DNA of 64,000 nucleotides from an uncultured Rubripirellula sp. (GTDB lineage Bacteria > Planctomycetota > Planctomycetia > Pirellulales > Pirellulaceae). Where the stretch lies: the NCBI GenBank assembly GCA_938075415.1, contig CALJHC010000010.1, positions 1 through 64,000 on the forward strand, in the 5' to 3' direction. Under the pieces are notes generated by a model that was not told where the DNA came from, made no database searches, and worked only from the letters and a program-made list of their open reading frames with translations. Positions 17,118 through 25,529 of the stretch are shown in pieces (within the stretch, counting starts at the first letter, position 1; every line of letters begins with the position of its first letter). A program made the position numbers and the translations under genes.

Positions 17118-18866
17118 TCAGGTATCAATTAGGTCCTCAGGGGAGAGGATCGGTACTTGATTCTCTTCCGTTTCTTGCTTTTCACGCCAAGCTTCGCCTT
17201 TCTTGTAGCTTTCCAGTTCCAGTTCAAGCTGCTCAAGTTGTTCGTGGTCTTCTTGGTCCCCGAGCTGAACTGCTTTTTCGCTCCATTGGACAGCTTTTTC
17301 AAAATTACCTGTCTCTGCGTGAGCCGCAGCGAGGGTGCTAAGGATGTGTGGCGCTTCGAAATTTGTGAGCGACGCTGCCTTTTCAGCCAATTCAAGCGAG
17401 CGTTTTCCGTCTCTGACATCACTAATTGGCGAAGTGGCCAGAACCCACGAAAGGTTGTTGTAGATACCAGCGGCTTCCTGTTTCTGGATCTCATCCGCAC
17501 CATCGATTTCAGATTGCTCCACGGAACTGACTGCGGATTCGTAATCCTCAATCGCTTTTTGATGGTCCCCGACGCTCAGGAACGCATCGCCACGGGACCG
17601 AAGCACCCCAACGTTTTCGGGATCCGCTTGCAAGATCTCGGTGAGCACTTGGATCGCCTTTCTCGGACGGTTGTCGAGCGTAAACAGGCTGGCGAGTCTC
17701 AGGCGATGGAACAGGTTGTCGGGGTTCCTGTCGGTTAGCATTTGAGCGTCGTTGATTGCGTCGGCCAGGCGATTCTCCATCAACGCAATTCTTGATCGCA
17801 GTCCGATCACTTGGTCGAGATTGACAATTTGCGGAGCGACCTGCAACGCGATTCGGTAATCTTCTTTTGCGGATTTGATGTCTTCCCGATCGAGTGCAAC
17901 TTCAGCCCTTTGCAGAAGCGTCATCGGGTCTTTCGGTGCCATCGCGATCGCTTTGTTAAGATCCGATGCAGCTTGCTCGATTTTTCCGCTGGATCGATGG
18001 AGGATCGCTCGCATGCGATACATGCCTTCGCTTGGCGAGGCGGCCAGCAGTTTCGTGATGAGTTCAATCGCTTCGTCCAAGCGATTCATGTTGACAAGTT
18101 GTTCAACCGCTGCGCCAGCGACTTGCTGATTGGTTGGATCCTTCAACAAAACCGTTTCCAGATCTTCCAAAGCGCTTTCGACGTCACCGTTCTTCAGTCG
18201 GATTCCCGCTCTCTCCTGCATTGCCTTCAGGTTGTTCGGATCAGCCTTCAGGGCGGCATTCAGGTCCGCTAAACGCAATTCTTCATCACTTTGGGCCGCC
18301 GAACGCATCCAGTACGCTTCGCTTTGCTGCAAAGGATCATCTTTCAAAAGTTCAATCGCTTTTGCTGATGCATCCAAAACGGATTTTTGATCGCCACCGG
18401 GCAGCGGCAGCATGTTCAGCCTTGCGATCAGCAAGTAGGCCTCCACCAAGGTGGGGTCATGCTCGACTGCTTTGGCCAGTTCTCGCAACGCTTCATCTCG
18501 GACTTGTAGTTGTTGTCGTCCGGTTGCTCTCAAGATGGCTCCGGCGAGTGCTTGGCCTCTCTGTAGTTGGACCGAAGCCAGCATCTTTTTGGCGAAAGAC
18601 TGGTTCTCCTCGTCGAGACCCTTTTTGATTGCGGACTCGAGAAGAGTTGTCACCGATTCCAGTTGTTCTCCGGATTGGGCGTCGATTCGCTGGATGACCG
18701 CTTCATCCAGATCAGCCTGGCCCTCGTTGCTTTGTTTCGTCTGTTCTGAATCCTTCGTAGCGTCTTGAGCCGGGAGACCCTGCGGTCCAGCGGCAAAAAG
18801 CCAGAGCGAGACAAAAGCGATGGAAAGAGAACTGAGTTGGGTCGGTTGAGGCAAGCGAAGCTTCAT
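17118..18866 (-). CDS. Exported tetratricopeptide-repeat protein
   Basis: A 582-residue protein made mostly of TPR helices. A signal peptide lies at about 1-34 (hydrophobic core S-I-A-F-V-S-L-W-L-F-A-A-G, then L-P-A-Q-D). TPR-like units follow from about residue 100 to the end, with repeated A-x-x-x-x-P and L-x-x-A-x-x-x-x-P patterns, e.g. A-I-E-L-I-T-K-L-L-A-A-S-P and A-I-Q-V-L-T-E-I-L-Q-A-D-P. The fold serves protein-protein binding; no catalytic part is visible. The C-terminus is Glu/Lys rich. Location is probably periplasmic or membrane-associated. It may share a promoter region with nothing else: the neighbours are carA, 560 bp downstream, and a divergent gene-poor region upstream. Confidence 0.88.
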   Translation of the reverse strand: MKLRLPQPTQLSSLSIAFVSLWLFAAGPQGLPAQDATKDSEQTKQSNEGQADLDEAVIQRIDAQSGEQLESVTTLLESAIKKGLDEENQSFAKKMLASVQLQRGQALAGAILRATGRQQLQVRDEALRELAKAVEHDPTLVEAYLLIARLNMLPLPGGDQKSVLDASAKAIELLKDDPLQQSEAYWMRSAAQSDEELRLADLNAALKADPNNLKAMQERAGIRLKNGDVESALEDLETVLLKDPTNQQVAGAAVEQLVNMNRLDEAIELITKLLAASPSEGMYRMRAILHRSSGKIEQAASDLNKAIAMAPKDPMTLLQRAEVALDREDIKSAKEDYRIALQVAPQIVNLDQVIGLRSRIALMENRLADAINDAQMLTDRNPDNLFHRLRLASLFTLDNRPRKAIQVLTEILQADPENVGVLRSRGDAFLSVGDHQKAIEDYESAVSSVEQSEIDGADEIQKQEAAGIYNNLSWVLATSPISDVRDGKRSLELAEKAASLTNFEAPHILSTLAAAHAETGNFEKAVQWSEKAVQLGDQEDHEQLEQLELELESYKKGEAWREKQETEENQVPILSPEDLIDT

Positions 18867-19510
18867 GGTCGCAGCGTCCGTATTAGGATCGGAAGAGATT
18901 TACTCATTATGTCAGCTTGAAAAGCTCTGGCATGTCGGGTTGAGCGAGATTCTATCTACTTCGACGTTATATCGAGTCTGGCAGCAGTTGTGAAACCTCG
19001 GTTCTGAGGTGATTTTCTACCTGTTTGACCTGTTTTTCCCAAAATTAAGCGGTGACTTTTCCTCTGATCTCTGGAAATGGAGCATCCTGGTGTGGATCTC
19101 GACTGCTTGAAAGTTTGCAGGGCCTGATTCATTTCAGCTTTTGATGGGGACGTTTCCGTTGTGATTGAATGTTATTGCCAGCCCAATGCCCTCAGTGATG
19201 GCTAGCTGTGGCGGAAAGCATTAGTCAACGCCACCGGTTCAGTTTTACTCAGGATCTTTGTAACAACCATTCGCATCCACCTTTGCAATCTCGTAATTCA
19301 ATGAGAGCAGCGTTCGGGTTCCCGCGTTCTTCATGGAATGCCGATACCACCGAAATTCGTCAGTCGCTTGTCGACTGATCCCGCAACACCTTTTCTCCCG
19401 TGCTTTGACTTGAATGTTTCGTTCCAGTATTTCTTCTGGTTTGAGCCGTGCGACAACTATCCAATTCGAATCCAGAACAGGTCGACGGGTTGGTTGAGGC
19501 GGGGGCGGAC
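18867..19510. other. Divergent spacer
   Basis: About 640 bp between the TPR gene and the membrane-anchored small protein. I see no gene, no tandem array and no clear RNA. An open frame upstream of 19511 (from 19448) is a possible N-terminal extension of the next gene. Confidence 0.4.
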
Positions 19511-19888
19511 ATGCAACGAAGGAAGGTTTTTCTGAGTTTGGGCTTCGTTTTTATTCCAATCCTTGCGGTAGTCTTCTTGAAATTGGAGGCGGTTTTCGCA
19601 CCCGATCCTCCAATGATGGAAAACCCATCGGTCGATCTTTCCCGCTCTGGGCGGATCGTCGAGTCGAATGAGGTTCCGGTGAGATCAAGCGGAATGGCGA
19701 CGATCGGAGTGGTGAAGACGATCGGAGTGATGAAGACGATCGGAGTGATGAAGACGCAACGATCTTCTCGGGGGGCGTTTGAACGATCCTGTCAACGCAC
19801 AGGTCAGGGTCCTGCCACCAATGAGAGGGCGTCTTCAGATGCCGAGTGGATGGGTGTGCAGAAACCTTCCGAAAACCAATCGCAGTAG
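19511..19888 (+). CDS. Hypothetical membrane-anchored protein with an in-frame 18-bp repeat
   Basis: I do not recognise this protein. From ATG 19511 it is 125 residues: M-Q-R-R-K then a hydrophobic segment (about residues 6-28) that would be a signal anchor, followed by a hydrophilic, proline- and serine-rich part. An 18-bp tandem repeat at 19700-19753 encodes three copies of T-I-G-V-M/V-K. The frame is open to 19448, but the charged segment just before the hydrophobic stretch favours 19511. Downstream, the sequence continues protein-like in changing frames to about 20.5 kb, so this may be the 5' part of a longer, broken gene. Composition is more biased than in neighbouring genes. Confidence that it is expressed as written is modest. 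Confidence 0.4.
   Translation: MQRRKVFLSLGFVFIPILAVVFLKLEAVFAPDPPMMENPSVDLSRSGRIVESNEVPVRSSGMATIGVVKTIGVMKTIGVMKTQRSSRGAFERSCQRTGQGPATNERASSDAEWMGVQKPSENQSQ
19700..19753 (+). repeat. 18-bp in-frame tandem repeat, three copies
   Basis: Three copies of ACGATCGGAGTGATGAAG with one G/A difference in the first copy. Because 18 is a multiple of three, it adds three T-I-G-V-M-K units to the small membrane-anchored protein without breaking its frame. Confidence 0.9.
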
Positions 19889-20160
19889 GAGCGTCGGGTG
19901 GGTGCTTCTGCTGCCAGTGCAGAACGGAATCCCGGGCGATTGACTGAGTTGCCCTCGGTTTCGCCCTTGAAGATTTCTGAGATCAGCAATTTTGATCCGT
20001 CGCTTTTTATTTTCGAGATGAAGGTCCAGTGACCTCGGAAGCTGGACAAGGTTTTGAACGACAAAGCGGACTGATCGAGTTTGCTCGTCAAGATTCGCCA
20101 ATCCACAGGCAACCTTTGACAGTCGGCAATCTGGTTAACGACCAGAATGAACCCAATCAG

Positions 20161-20199
20161 ATTCACCAATCGGATTGACCAATCGGATTGACCAATCGG
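20161..20199 (+). repeat. 13-bp tandem array, three copies
   Basis: Three contiguous copies of ATTGACCAATCGG (the first has C for G at position 4). The 13-bp period shifts the reading frame at each copy. Confidence 0.92.
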
Positions 20200-20352
20200 T
20201 GGCCGATGAATTTAAGGCGGTTCCAAGCAAAAAAGGATTCGTTAGCACGCGTCGACAGGCACCTGCTTCATCAGCCCCACCGAAGCACGGTGGATCCTTC
20301 AGGATTATCGTCCCGCAATGCAGAACTCTTCCGAGTGAGAGCAGTGTTCGAT

Positions 20353-20426
20353 CGGGTAATAAAAACTCGGGTAAGAAAACGTGGGTAAGAAAACCCTAGG
20401 TGATAGAACGCTGGGTAGTGAAGTCT
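20353..20426 (+). repeat. Degenerate 15-bp tandem array, five copies
   Basis: Five head-to-tail units related to CGGGTAAGAAAACGC, one of them 14 bp long, with substitutions rising along the array. It looks like an older array than its perfect neighbours. Confidence 0.75.
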
Positions 20427-20601
20427 TTGAGGGGTTTGCGATCGATCCAAGTTTGTTGGAGTCTTTGCCCAATGATCTCAGCCAGAGAGCAGTCGTTTCG
20501 GCTTCCCCGACCAGGATGCTGAACTGACTGCCAGGGTAAACCGATCGGTTGGGTAAGGATGAGATCTTTAGGAAGGAGCCGACAAGCATGTGGTGAGCGA
20601 G

Positions 20602-20637
20602 GATTACCTTTCTACTTGGGATTACCTCTCTACTTGG
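20602..20637 (+). repeat. 18-bp tandem duplication
   Basis: Two copies of GATTACCTTTCTACTTGG differing by one base (T/C). Confidence 0.9.
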
Positions 20638-20981
20638 GGTTCACGGACCAGAGGCGAGTGTCTTGATACCATTGTGGCCGGTAATCATTGCGAGATGCTT
20701 AAAGTTGGGTGGTTTCGTTCGTTGATCGCGACGCGGTGTTGCATCTGATTTACTTGCGGATCGAAGCCGCCACGCTTTTCACGGAAGTGATCCGGTTCTG
20801 ATCTTTGGGCTGTGATGGTACCAACTGGACGACGGGGCGACTTCCAAACAAATGTGGGCGTTTTGGCCTGGTTCATGGCGGCTCGAGAAGTTAACGCCGT
20901 CGTGTCTGGATTGCTTCCGTGAATTTGCGTCTTCAGGGCGAGTCGTTTCAGGTAAACGAGGTCAGCCATAGCTTGATCCAA

Positions 20982-21385
20982 TCGATCTGGCGAAGCTTAT
21001 CAGTGCTCGTCACTCCATTTGATCGGTGAATCGCCATTGGCAAAACGTCGGTGGATTGACAAGATGGGACTCAACGTTCAATCACTTCGGTGACGCTGTT
21101 GTGGTTTCATGCAGCACCCAACCGATCCATCAATGCGATTGTGGTCAATCTGTTCTTCACCTCAGAAAAAATAAAAGGTGAAGGGTAGGTCAGAGACGAT
21201 TGCGGCGAGTCAGAGAGGTCGGTTCGGCATCAGGGGCTCCACGCATCTTTTGCGTTGGGCCATTTTCCATAGCGTTGTCAGTCACGAGGTCTGAAGCGGT
21301 TACCGACCAGGGTCGGGAGCGTTTCCCCACCATTCAACTATCATGAGAACGAGTCGCCGAAGATGACTCGACAGGAGTAAATGTT
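20982..21385. other. Spacer upstream of ndk
   Basis: About 400 bp with no supported gene or repeat. It should contain the ndk promoter; none is clear enough to place. Confidence 0.35.
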
Positions 21386-21844
21386 ATGCAGCGGACATTA
21401 GTGTTATTGAAGCCTGATTGTGTTCAACGTCGTTTGATGGGAAAGATAATCAGCCGATTTGAGGAGAAGGGGCTGAAAATTGCGGCCATGAAAATGATTC
21501 GCGTGTCACCTGAGCTGTCTCGTGAGCATTACGCAGAGCACGTTGAAAAGCCGTTTTACCCAAGCTTGGAATCCTTCATCACCTCCGCTCCCGTGGTCGC
21601 AATGGCGATCGATGGGCTCGAAGTGATTCAGGTCGTACGCGATATTCTCGGTGCCACCAGTGGATTGAAGGCAGATGCCGGGACCATTCGCGGTGATTAC
21701 AGCAGTAGCCGGCAAATGAATCTGGTGCATGCCAGCGATAGCGAGGCATCAGCGACGCGAGAGCTGAATCTTTACTTCTCCCCCGATGAGTTATGTGACT
21801 ACGAGGAAATCGGCGTCAACTTCCTCAGGGCCGCAGATGAGTAA
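21386..21844 (+). CDS. ndk: Nucleoside-diphosphate kinase
   Basis: A 152-residue cytoplasmic enzyme that transfers the gamma phosphate of ATP to nucleoside diphosphates through a phosphohistidine. It shows the family start R-T-L-V-L-L-K-P-D (K9 for ATP binding), the R-G-D-Y segment, and the active-site block N-L-V-H115-A-S-D-S with H115 as the phosphorylated residue (family form N-x-x-H-G-S-D-S; here Ala replaces Gly). Length is normal. The ATG is preceded by AGGAG at 21373-21377, eight bases upstream. A rho-independent terminator follows at 21916, so it is probably a monocistronic gene. Confidence 0.97.
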   Translation: MQRTLVLLKPDCVQRRLMGKIISRFEEKGLKIAAMKMIRVSPELSREHYAEHVEKPFYPSLESFITSAPVVAMAIDGLEVIQVVRDILGATSGLKADAGTIRGDYSSSRQMNLVHASDSEASATRELNLYFSPDELCDYEEIGVNFLRAADE

Positions 21845-22406
21845 CAGGGATCGTTTTTTGGCGATTCGTTCGGATCGATGTTGTTGAATTGATTCGACTA
21901 ATCATTCTCGATGATGAATGCTGTCCCGATTGGCTGTCGCGGCAGCATTCTTTTGTTGGCCAACGGCTAATTCTCGCTCAACTGGCTGAAGCCGGTCGGA
22001 CCGACCTTCATTGACTTTCTATGGATCGCATTGGATCACAAACAACGGATATTCAGTTGATTGCGTCTGCTCTGAGGACCAGGCGAAAAGGTTGTCAGTC
22101 CTAGTCGCAGTCTCAGGTGACAAAATGTTCCACCGAGAATAGTGGAGAAGCCCACGGACGCGTTCGAATTGCAGTTAACGCCGCATTGGCGTGCCGTTCG
22201 GTAGGTCTCAATCAAATCATCGGCCCGAAACACCCGCGGATGTCAGGTTGGGCTCGGACTTGTCCTCCGGCGAACAAGCGATCTTTGAGAAAGCGCCGGG
22301 GTGGTGATTCGATGGGAGCGCACCAGCGAGGCTGCTCTCTTGCCCGGTCGGGCGGAGAAAAGCGATTTGATGGCGAGCGTTAGCTCGAACTTCCTGGATT
22401 CGGCGG
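21845..22406. other. Convergent spacer after ndk
   Basis: About 560 bp between ndk and the 3' end of a minus-strand lipoprotein gene. Apart from the ndk terminator at 21916-21954 I see nothing that can be supported. Confidence 0.4.
21916..21954 (+). terminator. Rho-independent terminator of ndk
   Basis: An 8-bp perfect stem GAATGCTG (21916-21923) / CAGCATTC (21943-21950) with inner partial pairing, followed by TTTT. It lies 72 bp after the ndk stop codon. Confidence 0.75.
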
Positions 22407-22649
22407 TTAGTTGCCGTTGTTCATCTCTTCTTCGGCGCGAGCTGCTCTCAGTGCCGCTGCTTCTTTGGGCAGTTTGAATTCTGGCCCGGCAGGGAAGTAC
22501 TGAACATCATCCTGCAAATAGTAGGGACTGGGAAGCGTTTGGCCATTCAAAGAGACTTGGCATCCCGTCGCACCGATGAGGCAAAAGCCAGCAGCGAGTG
22601 ATAGGGCGATGCGTTGTATTTTGAAATGTTTAGAAACGTTGGCGTTCAT
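22407..22649 (-). CDS. Small lipoprotein, unknown function
   Basis: An 80-residue lipoprotein. A short basic N-region (K-H-F-K-I-Q-R) and a hydrophobic core lead to the lipobox I-G-A-T-G-C, giving a lipidated mature protein of about 50 residues. The mature part contains a Pro/Tyr-rich stretch (P-S-P-Y-Y-L-Q-D-D-V-Q-Y-F-P-A-G-P-E-F) and a charged helical end. The ATG at 22649 has a GAAGG eight bases upstream; a GTG five codons earlier would overlap that site. Small lipoproteins with this pattern are frequent in Pirellulaceae and otherwise uncharacterised. It should sit on the outer or inner membrane. Confidence 0.75.
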   Translation of the reverse strand: MNANVSKHFKIQRIALSLAAGFCLIGATGCQVSLNGQTLPSPYYLQDDVQYFPAGPEFKLPKEAAALRAARAEEEMNNGN

Positions 22650-23500
22650 CTTGGTTGCCTTCACGTCCAGGCGTTCTGGGAGGACTACGAACTGGTTTTG
22701 ACACTCTCGTCACAACCGATATCGACCTGACAACCGTTAAATCTTGACTTTGACGCTGGGAAATTCATCAATTTCTGTTTCGGTAAGGAAACGGCCATGC
22801 CCTGTCAGGGGCATGAACCAATCGGAACATCGTCTTTTACCGATCTTTTATTCATAATCGGCACCATGCTCCCTTCGACGAAAATTCCAAAACTTATCGA
22901 ACCCCGGTGATGGTCTCGAACCCGCTTGTCAGGATCTGCACCAGTAAATGGGTTCCGATTAGTCCTTTGATGATGTCGCTAGCAATTGTGGGGTGTCAGA
23001 CGCGTGGGTATTTGAAGTTCCGCATCAACAATTTTTGATTCTGGCGGGGACCCTTCGATCGAGGCCAAGTTGCCGCCGCCTGGCAGATCGCTCCAGTTGT
23101 GCCAGTTGAAGCACTCAGACTCACTGTGAGGGTTTGCGATTCTTTGGTGGGTTCTTCTTCGCACCGGGACGATTCTCCAAGCAAGTAGAGATCACAATCC
23201 CTGCGATGGATCCGGTCATGAATCGGTCCGAAGCTACCTCCAAATGTTGTATTCGGTTTCTCTGTCAGGAGATCCTTCGGATGCAGTATGCAGCTTTCGG
23301 ATGAGTTTGCGGCCACCAAAGCAAGCAATTCATGATGCTTTGGAACGTCTGCCGGTGATCAACTGGCTCCATTGCCGTGGGTGTCTGAACAGGAAATGTT
23401 TGGACGCCATTTAACTAGGTTTCGTGATTTCTCGCTCGATACCCTCCAGATGTGGAAAGGCGATCGCCTTTCTGCGATCACCAATCCACGCGAGTATTCC
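22650..23500. other. Divergent spacer with a hairpin
   Basis: About 850 bp. A 7-bp hairpin (CATGCCC at 22796-22802 with GGGCATG at 22809-22815) lies about 150 bp upstream of the lipoprotein start; no T-run follows it on either strand. Frames open at 22979-23328 have no support. The hypothetical gene that follows is open back to 23372. Confidence 0.4.
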
Positions 23501-23806
23501 ATGGCAACAAAAGAAACTTTCCGAATCGTGACTCGAGGTTGTGACGGATCGCTGCTGATCCGAGACTATCCATCTTGCGACCCGATTTCAGCAATACATG
23601 ATCAGGTTGGCACCGATGATTGCAGCACCGACCTCGATTTACGAGGCATGCCAATTTTCCGTGGTCTGATTGGCCCAATGCCTGAAGGAAAGACGATCGT
23701 CCGCTACGAATCCCCCGAAGTTTTTGAGGCACTCACCAAGGAGTGGGGCGAAGAGAAGCCGCGAAGGAGCAGAAATCGTGGTCGACGCAATTCATCGGTG
23801 GCCTAG
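23501..23806 (+). CDS. Conserved-looking small hypothetical protein
   Basis: I do not recognise a family. From ATG 23501 the protein has 101 residues, is soluble, and has no signal or membrane segment. The N-terminal half reads as a short beta-rich domain (F-R-I-V-T-R-G, S-L-L-I-R-D-Y); the C-terminus is strongly basic (R-R-S-R-N-R-G-R-R-N), which could contact nucleic acid. The frame continues upstream to 23372, but the upstream part is less protein-like. No clear RBS. No operon partners. Real gene status is likely but not certain. Confidence 0.5.
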   Translation: MATKETFRIVTRGCDGSLLIRDYPSCDPISAIHDQVGTDDCSTDLDLRGMPIFRGLIGPMPEGKTIVRYESPEVFEALTKEWGEEKPRRSRNRGRRNSSVA

Positions 23807-24325
23807 GGCAGTCGCCGACTCCTTGAGTTTCTCAATGGCGTTTGATGTTGGGCGGGGTTGCTTGTTCGTCAGATATTCTCCGCTGGAGACGAAGTTTTAC
23901 AGCGGTTTTCAGCCGGAGTTCCGGTGACGATTGCTCCGGCAAGTCTTGGTCGTTGCTGCGCGTTTGCGTTGCGTCGAAGCGGAATTTGGGTGGTGTGAAT
24001 GTGACACCTGATCAACAGGCCTTGGTTGTGAATGTGACATCTGATCAACAGGCCCTGGTGTTGATTTGCCGCGACATTTGAAAGCATAAAAACTTGGTTG
24101 CAATCAATGGTTCGTCCCAATTGGTGGATTCGGCAAGCTTCGGGATCGGAAAGGCTTTTCTAGTAGCTTTTGGCGGAATCTGTCGCGTTATCGGGCGGTA
24201 AATGCGCGAACTGCTCTTGTCGATAAGGTGTTGAAAACTTTATGAGGCAGTTTGAATCCAGCATTTCACCGGTGCCCAGCGTTTGGTCATCGCGTTGAAA
24301 TATAGACATCGACCATCAAGGCAGC
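23807..24325. other. Spacer with a 33-bp duplication
   Basis: About 520 bp without a supported gene. It contains the 33-bp direct duplication at 23994-24059 (separate entry). Confidence 0.45.
23994..24059 (+). repeat. 33-bp tandem duplication
   Basis: Two adjacent 33-bp copies differing at two positions, each containing CTGATCAACAGGCC. This is the longest unit among the tandem duplications in the window. Its length is a multiple of three. Confidence 0.92.
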
Positions 24326-25516
24326 ATGATTTCGCTCCTGCGATCTCATTATTTGAGGGCTTGTCCTTTGGCTTTCGCCGTTCCATATCAGCGAGAGAGC
24401 AGGAGGATTGCGCTGTTGTCGCCCAGAAGTCGAACCGGTTCTTCGATGCGTGGTTGGGTGAAGAGCCGATCGCAGGATCGAAGGCGTTTGTCTGTGGAAC
24501 CAACTTCTTTAGCAACTGCTTGGTCACCGAAGTCTGCAGAGGGCTTGTGTCTTGAAACTCAGAACGTTCCGAATTTAGCCTGTGCGTTACCTTGGAGTGT
24601 TAACAAGTATCGTTTGCTAGCTTTTTTCGTTTCACTACTATTGATTTGCCTATCAGGTTGCGGGACAACGCGAGAATTCAGTGCGACGGAGCAATTGGTA
24701 CTCAGTGATGCTGTCGACAACAGTGTCTCTTCAATTGACTTTCGGCCTCTCTCGGGAGAGAAGGTATACATTGACACCAGTTACCTACGTCAGATCAAGG
24801 GCGTTGCATTTGTCAATGCAGACTACGTCATCAGCGCATTGAGGCAGCAGGTGGTTGCCGCGGGCTGTCTGATTCAGGATTCGGCCGCTGACGCGGACGT
24901 GATTGTTGAAGCTCGGGTTGGGGTGCTTGGGACCGACGGTCACTCGTTGACATTTGGTTTTCCGGAAAACAACCCGATCATTGCCGCAACGGCTGCCATA
25001 CCCGGTGCGCCGAAGATTCCGAGTCTCCCTGAAATTTCGGTCGCCAGGCGGGAGACTCGTGAGGCGGCTGCCAAGGTGATCGCGTTTGCCTACGATCGCG
25101 AGACTCGGGAACCTCTTTGGCAATCCGGAGTCAATCGTGCAGTTGCTTCGGCCAACGACACTTGGGTTTTTGGGGTTGGTCCCATCCAGACCGGTTCTGT
25201 GCGTGACCGAACCAAGCTTGCCGGGGATGTGCTCGCTTTTGGAGATTCCAGCGCGACCGGTGCGAAAGGTCGTTTTTTCGAAAGGCCATCGGTCAATTAC
25301 ACTGCGGAAGTCCAATTCCAGGAAGGTTGGCCGATCTTTGATCATGGGGGCTTCAGCGGCAACATGCTTGGTATTGCCGAGGAGGATGTGGTGGCTGTCA
25401 TGACGGGAGAAGACGGTGAGACGGGCAAGGGCGAAGGTGAGGCCGAGGGCGGAGTGGAGGATGGCGAGGCCGCCGAAAAAATAGCGGAGCAACCCGCGGA
25501 ATCTAAAAAGCTGTAA
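24326..25516 (+). CDS. DUF6655-like lipoprotein
   Basis: The frame has 396 codons, but the true start is uncertain. A lipoprotein signal (N-K-Y-R then a hydrophobic core and L-S-G-C112-G-T-T) begins only near residue 90, so about 80 residues upstream are probably not translated as shown. ATG 24446 and TTG 24545 are in-frame options, neither with a good RBS. The mature protein opens T-T-R-E-F-S-A-T-E-Q-L-V-L-S-D-A-V-D, followed by D-F-R-P-L-S-G-E-K-V-Y-I-D-T-S-Y, which I recognise as the planctomycete DUF6655 family; its function is unknown. The C-terminus is a low-complexity Glu/Gly tail. The methyltransferase-like gene begins 13 bases after the stop, so the two are probably co-transcribed. 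Confidence 0.75.
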   Translation: MISLLRSHYLRACPLAFAVPYQRESRRIALLSPRSRTGSSMRGWVKSRSQDRRRLSVEPTSLATAWSPKSAEGLCLETQNVPNLACALPWSVNKYRLLAFFVSLLLICLSGCGTTREFSATEQLVLSDAVDNSVSSIDFRPLSGEKVYIDTSYLRQIKGVAFVNADYVISALRQQVVAAGCLIQDSAADADVIVEARVGVLGTDGHSLTFGFPENNPIIAATAAIPGAPKIPSLPEISVARRETREAAAKVIAFAYDRETREPLWQSGVNRAVASANDTWVFGVGPIQTGSVRDRTKLAGDVLAFGDSSATGAKGRFFERPSVNYTAEVQFQEGWPIFDHGGFSGNMLGIAEEDVVAVMTGEDGETGKGEGEAEGGVEDGEAAEKIAEQPAESKKL

Positions 25517-25529
25517 CGCGGGTGCTTAA

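Larger units (their letters stand above)
19889..20981 (+). pseudogene. Possible decayed reading frames, plus strand
   Basis: Plausible protein-like stretches appear on the plus strand in successive frames: about 19889-20030, 20020-20175, 20187-20399 and 20395-20520 (for example the stretch E-V-F-E-G-F-A-I-D-P-S-L-L-E-S-L-P). They are separated by frame changes that coincide with, or lie close to, the 13-bp and 15-bp tandem arrays. This is what a gene broken by short tandem duplications would look like. I cannot name a family, and intergenic DNA with chance frames is the alternative. Confidence 0.3.

Noticed and set aside
24785..25492. Minus-strand open frame of 235 codons opposite the DUF6655-like gene
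   Set aside because: It is the antisense shadow of a gene with a lipobox and family motifs, and has no signal or domain of its own.
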